Assembly: GCA_958510875.1 (NCBI GenBank)
Contig: OY294067.1
Span: forward strand, 199,084,524-199,148,523
Length of the DNA: 64,000 nucleotides
Reading direction: 5' to 3'
Source: Endomychus coccineus
Taxonomy: Eukaryota; Arthropoda; Insecta; Coleoptera; Endomychidae
The notes below the pieces were generated by a model that made no database searches, was not told the DNA's origin, and saw only the letters and a program-made list of their open reading frames with translations. How positions within the stretch are numbered: the first letter of the stretch is position 1; each line of letters opens with the position of its first letter. A program made the translations under genes and the position numbers. Positions 34,255 through 46,399 of the stretch are shown here, in pieces.

Positions 34255-34420
34255 TTTTTCTGTCCCTATATCCCTATGTATGCTTAAATCTTTGAAACTA
34301 CGCAACGGATTTTGATGCGTTTTTTCTTAATAGATAGAGTGATTGAAGAGGAAGGTTTATATGTATAATAACATCCATTAAATAGTGGAGAAATACTGTT
34401 ATTTTGAGGTTTCTAATGTG
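34255..34420 (+). repeat. Probable dispersed repeat
   Basis: The block with GAAACTACGCAACGGATTTT, then TAGATAGAGTGATTGAAGAG and TTTATATGTATAATAACATC has the look of a high-copy insect repeat I remember, usually found next to a TGTATG microsatellite, as here. Class not assigned. Confidence 0.35.
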
Positions 34421-34679
34421 GAGCAGCTAGAGGAAGAAAAGTCTGAGGAGCCACAATGTAGCGCTGGAAATTCAAAAGTAATAATTATGATATGAATGTA
34501 ATTATTTCAATACATAATGTTCTTGTTCTACTTAGATATCTGACCGGAAACAGTGGAGCCCTGCACTATTGCGGAACAAAATTAATTCTGCTCTATCACA
34601 AAAGTGAATGCATACTTTTTACTATGAAAGTGTCCCTCTCAATAATTTCATGTGTAAGCTGCTTTGAAAGAAGAAAAAA

Positions 34680-35033
34680 TAATGCTATATATTTGCAGAT
34701 TCAGGTCAAGGGAAGACCAAGGTGCAGTTGGCTTCATCAGATAGACCAGTTATTGCATCCCTCCTAGGCAAAACTATGTTTTATTGACACAATTATACAT
34801 GATATCTTATTTTGGATCATTACAGAAAGGAAAAGACAGACTGAAAATGCCACAAAAACGGACACTCACAATTTACTTCTGCAAAGAAAATTGGAGCTTG
34901 TGGAATTGCAAATAAACTTATTAAGAAAAGAACATGAAGGAAGGGAGAAAAGGAACCGAGAAAAACATGACCTCGAAATGAAATATCTGGAATCAAAAAT
35001 TGATTGTAGTTGTGAAAATAAAAGAAAAAATTA
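34680..35033 (+). pseudogene. Harbinger second protein (Myb/SANT partner), C-terminal part
   Basis: An exon-like piece after TATTTGCAG (34705) reads GKTKVQLASSDRPVIASLLG. After a second acceptor (GATCATTACAG, 34825) the frame gives LLLQRKLELVELQINLLRKE then HEGREKRNREKHDLEMKYLE, a coiled-coil end closing at TAG 35031-35033. Harbinger elements encode such a DNA-binding partner for transposase nuclear import and end binding. The SANT domain itself is not visible; 34425-34480 (acidic, Cys-Ser) may be an earlier exon. Confidence 0.5.
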
Positions 35034-35099
35034 GCCCAGCTGTTTTAGTATAATTTATGCACTTAGATGTATTCATGTTTACACAAAAAAAGTATTATC

Positions 35100-36235
35100 T
35101 TATATCAAATTAGAAAAATGTTTTTGTATTAATGCATTTCTGCGTACATTATTGTTATTAATATTATTGACAACATCTTGCTGCATTATGGGTTGGTCAG
35201 CCTCATCATTGACTTCAATTTCATCTGGAGGGAGATTATTGTGTTCTTCAATTGCTAAATTGTGTAGAACTGCAGCAGCTACAATTATAGTTTCAGAGGT
35301 ATCCAATGAGACCCGCATTCCTGAAGATAGTATTCCCACCCACCAAAACACCGTTCAACCACATTCCTTGTACGTATGTGACTCTCGTTGTATAAATTCT
35401 GTTCTGGTTGATCTGGATTTATCTCAGCCAGAGGAACCAACAGGTAATTGGTATATCACTATGCATATTGCTTTGCCTATTGCACTATCTCCCAATAAAA
35501 CTGAATTACCCGTCTCACCAGATTGAATTCTTGCTTTTAGAGGACTATTATTGAAAATGTGTTGATCGTGTGTATATCCTAGCCACATTGCTACAATATC
35601 CCTTATTCGTAATTTGGCATCAGACACAACCTGTACATTCCAAGAGAAGAAACATTTTCTGTTCTTATAATATTCTGCTGTGTTGCCTCCAGGTGATCGT
35701 AGTCTAATATGTGTACAATCAATTGCTCCAATTACACATGGAAAACGGGCAATATTGTAAAATTGTTCTTGAATCGTCTGTTTACTTTTAGTGATCTTGG
35801 CATTCTGATATATTGTCTTGCTAAACTGGCTATTGCTTGGCTCACTTGCTTCACTGCTACACAAGCTGAAGCCTTGCTTATTCCTACAAAATCACCCACA
35901 GCAAGAAGCATCGATCCAGAGGCAAGATAATCATAAAGTAAGCAACAATTTTGTTGCAAGCTGAATTGCTGCATTCCTTCGCGTATGTGAACTAATGCGA
36001 TGTCTTATCACACTCAACAATCTCTCACAGGTACGTTTTTTCAAACGAAATCGAATGAAAACTTCTACATCATCATATTCTTCGAAGTAATCAATTCTGC
36101 AATAATTGTATTAGATATTGGCTATAAACATTACCGTTTATATTCATCGAGCTCGTATTTTCTTCGGATTTCTTATCCTTGGTAATACGTCAAGGTCATC
36201 ATCAGATGAGGATTCAAAAACAGGTACATCAATTA
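35100..36235 (-). pseudogene. Harbinger DDE transposase (HARBI1-like)
   Basis: Minus-strand frames in order: an acidic N-terminus (SSSDDDLDVLPRI), CERLLSVIRHRISSHTRRN, LASGSMLLAVGDFVGISKAS, then the nuclease domain with FPCVIGAIDCTHIRL (first catalytic Asp), ECYKNRKCFFS-like text, DQHIFNNSPLKARI, LLGDSAI (second Asp) and RNVVERCFG (Glu, about 35370), ending SETIIVAAAVLHNLAIEE and a tail to TAA 35100. Family hallmarks are all present, but the reading frame changes at about 35860, 35740, 35430 and 35350. The copy is broken, though only mildly diverged. Confidence 0.85.
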
Positions 36236-36489
36236 CCTCCATTTCAAAATTATAATCTACCACAATGTCTGTCAAATAAAAAGATTCAAACAAGAAATGA
36301 GGTTATTATACTTTATCCCTAGGATAAGTAGGTTATTCGGCGCTAAAACAGCCCGATAAGATAGTCCTGTGTTTATACCACAGTTTGTCCTATCCCAGAG
36401 ATATACTACACTTGTAAAACGCTTGCGCATTTGTAATCCCCAGTATAGCACTATACCGCGTTTATACTGTGTTTGTAAAACAGGCCCTT

Positions 36490-38269
36490 AATAGAAAAAT
36501 GAGTGAATTTCATATTTCGAAATTTTCATAGACCATAGTGACCATGATGATCATCTTCCAAATTTTTACCTATATGGTTAACCGAAAATTCATAAACCTG
36601 AAATCACAATGCGACTCATAATATTCTAAGATTTAATCCCCCTTTTATGGAATGGATATATACTTTCCTCACATACTGAAATAACAAGGTATTCTTCCAC
36701 TTTCTTCTTCACAAGCTATTTATAATTGATTATTCACTGCACCAAATTTGACGTCTATGAAGTTGGCACTGCTATCTGCTATTTTCAGAATCTCATGTAT
36801 TGTATTAACTGTCTATTGTCTGTTGTAAATCAGCCATGTAATAAAAACTTTGTGGCTCTTCATTTTCCGGTAAGCGGTAGGTAATATCGAGGTCATAGTG
36901 AGAATATAATTTTTTCAACTTGAATCTATTTATCAGTTGCCTCCTATTTATTGCCCTCAATTCTTTTTTGATGGCTGTTGTCGTGTACGATGACTTAGAA
37001 AATAATATGAATCGGATACTTACCCAGTATCTGTTCGAATGTCTAATAATCGTGCGCATGTGACGAATAACCATTCTTTTTTTTGTATATTACAATACTT
37101 GAGAGAGAAAGAAACAAAAAATTACTCTAGAATAGAAAAGCCCGTACTCTCATCCTCTCTCTCCGGAGTGTTGGGGGAGGAATGATTCCGATACTAACAA
37201 TGAATCACACGCAATCAAAACTTATCAAATGATTCAAATGTTATGTTATGTATTATATCATATAAAGTCCTGTATCAATAACTATAGAATCAGAACATAA
37301 TAGCGCTACTTGAAGCGTCGAAGATACTTGGTTTTCTTGAGTGGAAATGCTAACATCACTGTATACTTAGCATTAACTGCCGTTTGAAGGAAATTATAAA
37401 GCTAGATATTTTTTCATTGCAACTAATTCGCAACAAGAAATCAATAATTAATTAATACAGTATTCATTTTGCGAAAATCAATATTTTTTTCATTGGTAAT
37501 GCTCACTTTGCTGTGAATCGGCATTACTAGCCGATAAAACATTGCAGTGCTGGGAATGTTGTATTGCACAACAAATTAGGTAAAAAAGCGACCCTTATCC
37601 AATATTCAATTTGCAAAAATATTTTTTTTTCTTGATATTTTAAACTTTACCTTGAACTTGCCACTACCTGCCATTCAAAATACATTAGAAGCTACTATTT
37701 TTTCCAATGCACAACCAATTTGCAACAAAAAAGTGACAATCAGTACAATGGTTAAAACGTTGAAAATCGCACCTTTACGAATCGGCATTTCAAGGCAAAT
37801 ATCAACTACATTTTATGAAGGAATTAATGGTCATATCGGAGATACTTATAATCGGTTATGTTCATAGAATGAAGCAACATTTGCAACCGTAGGTTGAAAG
37901 CAATGAATTGGCTGTTTTAATGAATCACTTCTCTGAAAAAGATCTCACCGACACTGGTTCTTAGTGCTGAATTGAAATTTTCTAATTAGTAAAATTATTC
38001 GTGAACAGTTTAATTTTCTTCATGCTGAATGAAGCCGCACAATTTCACATTTCATCGTCATACATTCTAGAGTTCTTTCTCATTAATCAACAAATTGTGT
38101 TCAGTTTAGGGCTTTGCAGGGAGAAATATACTTTATTTATTAAATTCATCGGAGTCACCTGTTTCCATTTAATATCATTTGTGTTGCCATATCTAATATG
38201 AGCAAGATCATCATGAAAATTAATTAAATTGGATAATTTGTTACCAACAATCTCTGATTAAGATCTGCC
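36490..38269. other. No identified gene; diverged tandem repeat at 37345-37760
   Basis: The frame 36805-37074 (-) contains YDLDITYRLPENEEPQSFYY, which looks protein-like but is unassigned. Around 37380-37450 and 37670-37740 two diverged units about 290 bp apart share ATTTTTTC.TTGCA and AACTAATTCGCAACAAGAAA/AACCAATTTGCAACAAAAAA. The frame 37652-37867 lies in this repeat. Confidence 0.4.
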
Positions 38270-39850
38270 CTAAATTCTTACAGGCTGGAATGAACTTCAA
38301 ATTCGAACGGAGCCGAAAACAAATTCCGCTCGAGACACCGATGATCAGAAACACAAATATGCCCTTGGAGCCTGGTAGTGTGCGAAGCTAGAACAGGAGA
38401 TCTTCATACTCAGTCAATTTTCCTCCTTTTTTGATACTGTATTCTTCACTGCCGGGACAGAAAATTCGATGACATACATGATCGAGGAAGACAACGTCAA
38501 GGCTATTTGCTTGTATGGACTTGATGGTCGGAACAGGTAATTCAAGTAGATCTGACATCGATCTTTTTCGTTTCCAACAACGAACTCAATATCACCAGGC
38601 ATGTAAGTTCTATTCCGTACGAGAGCCTTAGATAGTAAAACAGCTCCCGTAGGGCCGCATTATGGCGATGAGTGTACGCCGAGGCCGCTCTTGGCGGACA
38701 CGTCGACAGCATGTGGAAAAGCTTCACAGGCGCCTCCCGACAGGGCCTCCAGCTGACATCAGGAACCTGCTCTCCTATCACGCTTACGGTGATATACCAA
38801 GTTGTTGATTACGCCATCTTGGCCTGCGTTAAGTCCTCGGTCTCGGATGTTAGCCTGGCTGACCTTGGATAGACAAAGGTCGGTTTGGTTGACAAGTCAA
38901 GCATTTCGATGTTTCTGTAGAAAACACCGAGTATCGGCCTGTCAACATGCCGCCTGAGCATAAGATCTTGCTCCGTGGCATCTGGGCTTTCAGTCGAGAA
39001 GGCCGCATCTCGAGTCCGCCCTCCAGTTGTCATTCCAGACTGATGTGAAACTCGAGACCGAGTTCTCCGGAAGCTGCTTGTGCTTTTTGACGAAGCAAAG
39101 AAGGGTTCGAACTCCCGAAACCTTTACATGATATATTCAGAAAATCATTTCGATGTAGAGCCTTAAGACCAAGAAGTCCTCGTACCTACCCAGTGAGATG
39201 GGGGATAAATGCGGTGAACGGACGATCTAGGTGGCAAACTGTGATAGACATCCATCATTTTCCGGGTACCTTTGTTTAGTCTTTGGAGCCCATCGATCGG
39301 AGTTTTCACCATTCTTAAGACAGGACTAAGAGGACAAGCAAATTTGTTACAGATTCTTTGTTCTCACTCGGAAGTTTGAGCTACCAAATGTTTCGAACAA
39401 GGGTTTCTGTACTTGTCATGGAGAGCCACCTTCACCTGCGAAACGTGCATATGAAGGACGCTGTTCAAATCTCAGGTATCGGTATGTCTCTTCAGCATCA
39501 AGATGTTAAAGATGTTTCTGTCCGCAAGCTGCATATCCATGTAGAATTCTGAAGATCGTCCTCTCCTCAAATGAGACACTGCGCCCTTGTCCTATCCCAG
39601 GTTCATGCCGACAGCTATGTATATTCAGAGACATAGTAGCTTCAGGTTATTCATGTAAAATAACTAAATGATCAGATATCTCCGGTCGATTGGTGGTCCA
39701 GAGAAATATCCACGAGACTGTCTCAAGTAATGGAGAGCGGCAGCAGTGAGATGTTGGTGGTCCTCCAAGGAGTCCCCTTGACACCCCTCCTGAATTCCAC
39801 CTACATGATCGAGACTCTTCGTGTACCTGATGTGATGACAAAAAAAGGAC
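38270..39850 (-). pseudogene. R2/R4-like LINE remnant
   Basis: The minus strand shows damaged pieces of an R2/R4-type reverse transcriptase: a catalytic-region-like stretch near 39540-39850 (SRGLLGG in one frame, TPWRTTNISLLPLS in another), then the zinc-knuckle/linker and endonuclease end. Best is 38640-38830: CREAPVKLFHMLSTCPPRAA then AYTHRHNAALRELFYYL, the CCHC-type motif (C..C.......H....C in full copies) and RHN block. After it comes LDVVFLDHVCHRIF and KLTEYEDLLF, then SKGIFVFLIIGVSSGI to about 38270, the restriction-like endonuclease tail. A related 3' end is at 56690-56870. Confidence 0.5.
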
Positions 39851-39889
39851 TTTCAGAGTGGTATCTGATATTCTATTTATTTAGTTAAG

Positions 39890-41000
39890 GTAGGGGCCTT
39901 CTGCTTGCATTACCTCATCAAGCTTTTAGGAGGCACCGTCATTTTGCGTATCGATTTATTATCAGTGTTGCCGAACAAGATATTCTTCTCTTGTCCAATT
40001 CCTCGCTCAGAGGAACAACACAACAGAATAAATTGTCAAAAACATTTTTTTCAGATACGTCTTCCCTAAGACGTTAAACTACATCAGTACCTACCCCATA
40101 TTGACTGATTCCTTGTCTCCCTCTGTAAGTCCCTTGAAATATTCCGAAACGGTTCCACTCCACACCTAAATATGCGCACCCCATTTTTTAGGTTTTATTG
40201 GTGAGTTTAGTTTCATACCCAATATGGCTTTTTGAGGAATTAGTTCTTCATCAATTCATTGATATCCTTCGGTGACCATGATATCCAAAAAATTTTTCTG
40301 GATGTCATCCGAACACTTTCTTTTTTTCAGTTTGCCAATATTATTTTCTTCTAACTTGGCATCATCTGCAAAATGTAAATGTTTGAAAATAGATTCGTAT
40401 CAGTTTATAGACATAGCGTCTGCAATCAAGTTCATCACTTGACCAATATAGCCAAATTGTAAGATATCTGATATATGATATGGACAAATTTATCTCCAAA
40501 AATATATAAAACTAATTTTTTGACAAATTGAAATTGAATTCATCATTTTGATCAACGTACAACTTTGTTTGATGGACTATATCTCCTATATATTTACTGC
40601 TTCGGAGCCAAGAAATTGTGACAATGGTGCGAGTCAATACATGCTATCTACATGCTGCCGTTTCTGATCTTTTTCAGTCATTTTTTCATTTTATTTCTAC
40701 CTTTCTGCCAAGGGGATGTCCTCGTTTCTGCTATACGCATTGTCGTTTTCATCTTCTGCAGTTATATGTCTGGTAGTAGGATTCGTAGGACTTCGTTCAT
40801 CAGGTTCATGATATGATTCTAGTTCAGAATTAGATGTTTAATCATAATTGATATCATCCTTTGCTATTCCTACATATGCTCCATTCTATAGCAGCTAGTC
40901 TTCAGATCTTTTTTTCCAGAATCGAGTGCCCATCATCATTGACGTCTTCAAAAACTACGCTATGGAACAGAACAACAATTATTTTTATTCTCATTTATTT
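39890..41000 (-). pseudogene. piggyBac transposase remnant
   Basis: Minus-strand pieces: IVHQTKLYVDQNDEFNFNLS, YWSSDELD, then YESIFKHLHFADDAKLEE, DIQKNFLDI, IDEELIPQK, SPIKPKKWGAHI, then VSEKNVFDNLF and SATLIINRYA. This is the order of the piggyBac fold: the M.R/F..I...LHF.D block, the SIDE.M block with its catalytic Asp, the KP.KWG block, and the YFDNF..S block, where the second catalytic Asp is kept in FDNLF. At least four frame changes. An acidic N-terminal stretch may reach 41000 (VFEDVNDDGHSI). Terminal repeats and TTAA targets were not found. Confidence 0.7.
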
Positions 41001-41429
41001 ACTTACGTTTCTCCTATGCTAGGGTTATTATATATTCCGGAAACAAATGTATAAAGTTCGCTAAAGTGGACCATGGAATTTCATGTGGATTTGCATGCTG
41101 TACACTACAGTGGAATTGAATCAGAAGGGCTGAATTTTGATTTTCCAAAAGTTTTTCGGAATTGCTAACTTAACGGAATATATATTATATGTTATCATTA
41201 CAAAAAGATATTTTCTTACATCTCTTTTTTGCCTGCGATAAAAGTAGTGGCACTCATTTCTGGGAAACTATTCACGTGCATGGTGACAAGTCAAAATTGT
41301 AAACATTTTGCCTCTGCTATTCATTGACAGATGACGCTATTATTTGGTTCAATAATGTCCACTCAAACAGTTATTATGCACTTTAGAACCATTTTTTGAA
41401 ATTAAACCTTTGTTTTAGAAGTTAGAAAT

Positions 41430-43600
41430 ATGCGTTCACTATATTGGACTCAATGCCTGAGAGGGTTAAGAAGCATCAAAAATGGTCAAGCAGAGTTTGA
41501 AGACTAGACACGTTTAGATCAGTCTGAATTTATAAATATTTTCAAAATTATTCAAGATGCACTTATTTTCAATACGGTAAACAATATTTTGGACAAATAT
41601 TCAGTGATGAGATTCCCTGGTTACGCTACTTTCGCTGACTTAGTTGAGTTGATCAGTTGTATGGTATCAGCTCCAAAGAATTTGTATCACATGGTTTTAC
41701 CTATTAGAGATGGAAAATTAACATCAATGTTAAGTAGAAATGTTTCATTACCAAATTAAGCGAATAGATCCACACCGAAATGGGTTGTGCTTTTATAGGA
41801 GTCTGGTACAACCAATGAGGTTATCAAGGAGATTGAAAGAAGTTAGAAATTTATCGATATACAGGGTGAGTCAGTTTTTTGAAGACAAACTGCAACAAGA
41901 GATAGAACAAGTGTTTTTAAGAAGAAAAGTTTTCATAAACATATATCGTAGAAGGCTTCGTTTTCGAGATACAGGGTGTTGAAATTGAAAAAAAAATTTG
42001 GTTTTTTGCGAATATCTCCGGAACCGTTCATCGTACAGATGACAGCTTCCGTAGGCATTTTCCGCTCATAGTAAGCTTTGTTCTGTGTGATGAAAAAATT
42101 TGTTCACTCTTAATTGGCGAACATTTTGAAGGGGTAGTGGGTATTTTTCTCCTCACCTTCTACGCCACTAGATAAAGTTCGGTTTTGAGACAACAATTTG
42201 AACCGTCAATGTCTTTTACATAAAAAAGGTAGTCCTGGTCATAAGCTCTAAAGTTGACCGTTTTCGAGAAAAATCACTTTTATGTTGAAAAACATGGTCA
42301 ATTCTTACTAATTAAACAAAATTTATTCAAACGTTAGAACAAGTAACAAAACCAAAGAATTGACCATGTTTTTCAACATAAAAGTTGATTTTTCTCGAAA
42401 ACGGGCAACTTTAGACCTTATGACCAGGAGTACTTATTTTGTGTAGAAAACATTGGCGGTTGAAATGTTTGTCTCAAAACCGTACTTTTTTCAGTGGCGT
42501 AGAAGTTGGGGAGAAAAACACCCACTACCCCTTCAAAATCTTCACCAATTATGACTAAAAAAAAAATTTTACCATACAGAACATAGCATACTATGAGTAG
42601 GAAATGCTCACGAGAGCTGTTCTCTGTACGATAAATGGTTCTGGAGATATTTGCAAAAAACGAAATGTTTTTTTTTATTTCAACATCTCGAAAACGAAGC
42701 CTTCTACGACATATGTTTATAGACATCTTTTTCCTTAAAAACATCTGTTCTATCTCCTGTTGAAGTTTGTCTACAAAAAACTGACTCAACCTGTATATGA
42801 AGTATGAACTTTTGCAGAAATATCAAGTAAATTTTTCGAAATACGTTCGCGCTTCTATGGAAATGAAGCTTGAAACAAGACCCCATGATAACAATTTGGG
42901 AGAAGAATACGCCGAAGTAATCAAATAACAAGTGGGTATCAATTAAGAACTGGAAAAATTGTACCCAATCCAGGCAGAAGAGCAGTAGCCAAAATTTGTC
43001 TCAATTCGCTGCATGAAGATTCGAGCAATGACATTACACGACACAATTAGGATACGGTACGGATGTGAGAAGATGGTACGTACTTCCTTCAAATGATAAA
43101 TTAGCAATTTCCGAATGTATCTTTGTAAATGAGATCATTATTCAAGGTGTTACAAATATAGAGAAATGTATGTAGAAGATGGTACATGAACTAACGTATT
43201 CTCAGCTTTTTTCATAATTTCGAATGATAAATTACGATTATATGACATGATGGATTGTCTTGGAGATCACGTGGTATTTTATGATACAGATATTATTCTA
43301 TTTCGATAATGGGAAAATACTGTAATAACAGGTTGTATATTGAGTGAATGAATAGATGAACTTGCAAGAAACGAGTTTTGGATAACTGCAGGCCGAAAAG
43401 CTCATTACTACAAAATCAAGGATGGAGAAAAAGTTGAAAGGATAAAATGATTCATTTTGAACTTCAAAAATGATCAAAAACTGAATTGGAACACATAGTG
43501 AACAAGCAACTGGTCAAAATTGAACTATTCTCAAAAAATGATCAAAATAAATACTAAAAGAAAGAATCTCGTTCCAAAATATAATGTTATGAAATGTTTC
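41430..43600 (+). pseudogene. Polinton/Maverick DNA polymerase B, split by a fold-back element
   Basis: Protein-primed type B DNA polymerase remnant. From about 41500 the frame reads FPGYATFADLVELISCMVSA, PKNLYHMVLPIRDGKL, then TTNEVIKEIE at 41806, where a 934-bp fold-back interrupts. It resumes at 42799 with YEV.TFAEISSKF, then KLETRPHDNNLGEEYAEVIK, then IVPNPGRRAVAKICLNSLH (the KxxxNSxYG-type motif B), then NDKLRLYDMMDCLGDHVVFY, DTDIILF (motif C, YDTDS in active forms) and AHYYKIKDGEKVE. The last Ser of motif C is Ile here. Stops and shifts throughout. The exonuclease domain is not seen. Confidence 0.75.
41861..42794. mobile_element. 934-bp fold-back element
   Basis: Two arms of about 445 bp (41861-42306 and 42355-42794) are inverted copies around a 48-bp centre. 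Ends are ACAGGGTGAGTCAG and CTGACTCAACCTGT. ATAT flanks both sides (41857-41860 and 42795-42798), and the interrupted polymerase gene reads across that point, so the boundaries are firm. The arms are diverged from each other. The open frames inside (41740-41982 and 42418-42931) are readings of the arms and not proteins. Confidence 0.9.
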
Positions 43601-43639
43601 AAAATAGACTAAGACGAAATTATTGAGCGAGACGATATG

Positions 43640-44340
43640 ATTAACTCATTACCTTGGTGTTTTTGAGCAATACATCACAAATTTCTGTAGCTACGTTTGG
43701 TATTTGATTTTCATCTGAACCTGTGGATGAATTGGTATGTGAAATCTTATGGATTACAAAAATGTCTCGCCTCCGTATACATAAACGATATCTGAGAGAT
43801 GCCGTTCGTTAGATTCATTCACTTAGGAAAGTGTCATTTTAATAGATCTATAGACGTCCAATGATTGTATTCCTTCAATACAATTTCTATCATATGAAAC
43901 CAACATAAATGTTTGTTCATTTCAAATTGAATTTTCAACTTGTTCGTATTGAATTTTTCTACATTCGAAGATTTTTGTTCATTTTCGGTATGATACATAT
44001 ATTAAGTAAATTCCGAATTCTTCAATACTTATTCTTGAATTCTACACCTTCAGCACAATATAGCAAACTGGATGGAGAATGAACAATTTCTCACACACGT
44101 TCAGAATATCTTTATAGGTGGTAGCAACCTCATATCCATTTTTCGATCTCAGAGCTGTATGCAAAGCAAATTTAGAAAATGTATTAATAACGTCGAATAA
44201 ATATTTGATGCCATCGTTCTCCTTCTCATACCGAGTCATAACAATCAAGTCTGCAGTTCACAAGTCATCTGTACTCAAAGTTATTATACGGGCTTGAGAA
44301 ATTTTCTTATAACAGGTCGACGTAGTTCTTTTGCTCCAAT
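43640..44340 (-). pseudogene. Polinton/Maverick retroviral-type integrase
   Basis: Minus strand: LSTDDLxTADLIVMTRYEKE then NDGIKYLFDVINTFSKFAL and ALRSKNGYEVATTYKDIL (44248-44042), then beyond frame changes NVEKFNTNKLKI with MNKHLC and EIVLKEYNH, then ISQI and ARHFCNP near 43680. This is an rve-type integrase of the kind carried by Polintons (DLVDM...N.G.KYLL.VID.FSK..W, and VERFNR with the catalytic Glu). The first catalytic Asp (ADL) is present; the second lies in a lost part. It converges with the polymerase at 41430-43600. Confidence 0.7.
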
Positions 44341-45012
44341 TTCCTAGACTCCGCCACCTATAAATTGGCTCATTTTAGTGCATATATTTTACTATTGCCT
44401 GATATTCGCCGTTTATCTCCTTCTGCGTTCACAGAGTTCGAAGCTGTATTCGTTGTTTTCATTCTAGATTTGATTCTATGAATTAAATCATTTATTTTGT
44501 AAGCATCTTATTACTACCATATTGTTACTAGGTAATTCTGAAAATGTTATTCGTTCTGAATCAGTAATATATCATTGTCATAACTGTTTAAAGAGAACGG
44601 TTGTGAGTGAATTTCATAGCTCAATGCTGAAGATTTGTGTTACAGAAAGTATTTTTCAGTTATGTGGCGCATGCGCTTGCAAAGGCAAGTTTTTGACATT
44701 CGCGAATAAAATTAAAAAATAAAAGGTAACACTGAATCAATGCTCCCTTGCAACACCATCAAATTTTTAGCCATAATCAGTAATCACAAGGCCAATTTGA
44801 TTAAGAACACGGCGGTGTCATTATTTCGCGGATGCATCGTGAATACAACATACCCTATAGTGAATCAGCGGAAATTGTGAATATCCTCCAAATCTGTACA
44901 TATTGCGTGTTTCGCTGAGGTATCTGACCTACTGTTGCACCCGCGAATGGCACAGGCGTATGCATCGGTGTTCGTTCATGGTGTGTATATTGGTGTTCAA
45001 GCAGATATCAAC
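44341..45012. other. No identifiable gene
   Basis: The 66-codon frame at 44522-44722 has four Cys pairs but no motif I can place. The rest is featureless. Confidence 0.35.
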
Positions 45013-45046
45013 CATAGAGATCGTATAGTACTATATGATCTCTATG
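45013..45046. mobile_element. 34-bp palindromic micro-insertion with 8-bp target duplication
   Basis: Arms CATAGAGATCGTATAGT and ACTATATGATCTCTATG (17 bp, one mismatch) meet directly. ATATCAAC flanks both sides (45005-45012 and 45047-45054). Terminus CATAGA, arm length and the central GTACTA agree with the 44-bp insertion at 20136-20179. Confidence 0.85.
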
Positions 45047-45341
45047 ATATCAACCCCAGTGTCTTATTGATGATCTCTGTAATAAGATTCTCATCGTAAC
45101 GTAGAATAGGTAGTTCATCATCATCGTATGCTCATGCCGTGTTCAAGGTTATGTTCACCTCATGTTCACGTTAACGTATAGATTATGTTCGTGTTCCATT
45201 TGACTTAACGTGCAGTACGATTATCCTACGTTCACGATATGTTCCCGCTAACTAAAATTCGTTCGTATTAATATTATATAATCTTCTCAATTTTTTCTTT
45301 ATGGTTATCGTTATCTTGATAATGATTCTTGGTCCAGGTAT

Positions 45342-45499
45342 GAATTATATATGAACTCTCGGGAAATAGGTCACATTAACACATATGCTTATTATTCTCG
45401 TCTTAACATACATTTCGGTCCCACGACCATCATCAGAAAGACTGAAATAATAAGCGCATGTTTTAGTGTGACCTATTCTCGAGAATTGATATATAATTC
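45342..45499. mobile_element. Fold-back with hammerhead-like loop
   Basis: Arms 45342-45396 and 45446-45499 are near-perfect inverted repeats (GAATTATATATGA, ATAGGTCACATTAA, ATGCTTATTATT and their complements). The loop, on the minus strand, reads CTTTCTGATGATGGTCGTGG then GACCGAAATGTATG, the same class of motif as at the Penelope-like ends. The 73-codon frame at 45351-45572 is not a gene. Confidence 0.75.
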
Positions 45500-46399
45500 A
45501 TCATCATTCGATTTTCATTCGATTGGAAGAAATTCAATATCTTCCTTCCAACTATTCAGACACATTGAATAAAATTCAGCATATGCCATATCAGAACCAA
45601 TAATATCTGCATACATTTTTCCAATATGACGGTTCTTATTTAAATACCTATATAAAATTCAAACTATCCCCTAACGTTCGGAATGTTGGTTTCGCGGAGC
45701 CTGGATTGTTATCATACTATATCCCTTTTATCGGCTAATTTTTATGATGTCCCATGAATTAAAACTCCCTTGCAAATGAATACAAAGAAACTTCGACTAA
45801 TAAATTTTATTGACAAAAATATAGAACAGCAATTAATGGAATCACTTGAATGAGCTTGAGATCATCTTCATCTTTTCTGCTTGACGAAAGAACATGCCAA
45901 AATATACAACAATGATTTAAATGAACGAACTGCCTTATTTTTGCTTCTACAATCATCTTTGGATATTCATCGATATATTCATGGTATTGGGCACTACACA
46001 ACAATAACATTTCATACTTAAACAAGAAATAGAGTTCCGAGAGAGTAGCAAACAAGCGCTTAATTCTTCTTCGCAATTGTATGAGAAATATAAATTAGGT
46101 GCAGGGTAATTCCCTATTGTATAAGAATCTACTTCGTTCAGATATCCTGAAATAGTAGATGGATATATAGATATATTTATGCACCATAATCATTCATTAT
46201 CAGATAGACAATATGATTTCAGAACAAATATATCTATCGAAACCTTGTACAGATTACGTTCGAAATATTTACACGTTAGTTAAAACATAAATGTCACATT
46301 CTTTTTGACGAAAATAGAAAAATTGTACTTAAGAGACATTGTGAATTGAAGGCTATTTAAAAAATAGAAAAATCTACGTTCAAGAAAGTAGCAGCACCT
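45500..46399. other. No identifiable gene
   Basis: The 89-codon frame 45807-46076 (-) is unassigned, with no domain and no neighbours that would support it. Confidence 0.35.

Larger units (their letters stand above)
34421..36487 (-). mobile_element. PIF/Harbinger transposon (left end lost)
   Basis: The right terminus on the minus strand begins GGGCCTGTTTTACAAACAC at 36487 and is followed outside by TTA, the usual Harbinger target. Inside are the DDE transposase on the minus strand (35100-36235) and a Myb/SANT-type partner on the plus strand (about 34680-35033), the standard two-gene convergent layout of the superfamily. I could not find the left inverted repeat; the repeat ending at about 34420 may have replaced it. 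Confidence 0.8.

Noticed and set aside
42418..42931. Open frames of 123 and 75 codons
   Set aside because: They lie in the arm of the fold-back element, and the mirror arm gives similar text at 41740-41982; not a protein family.
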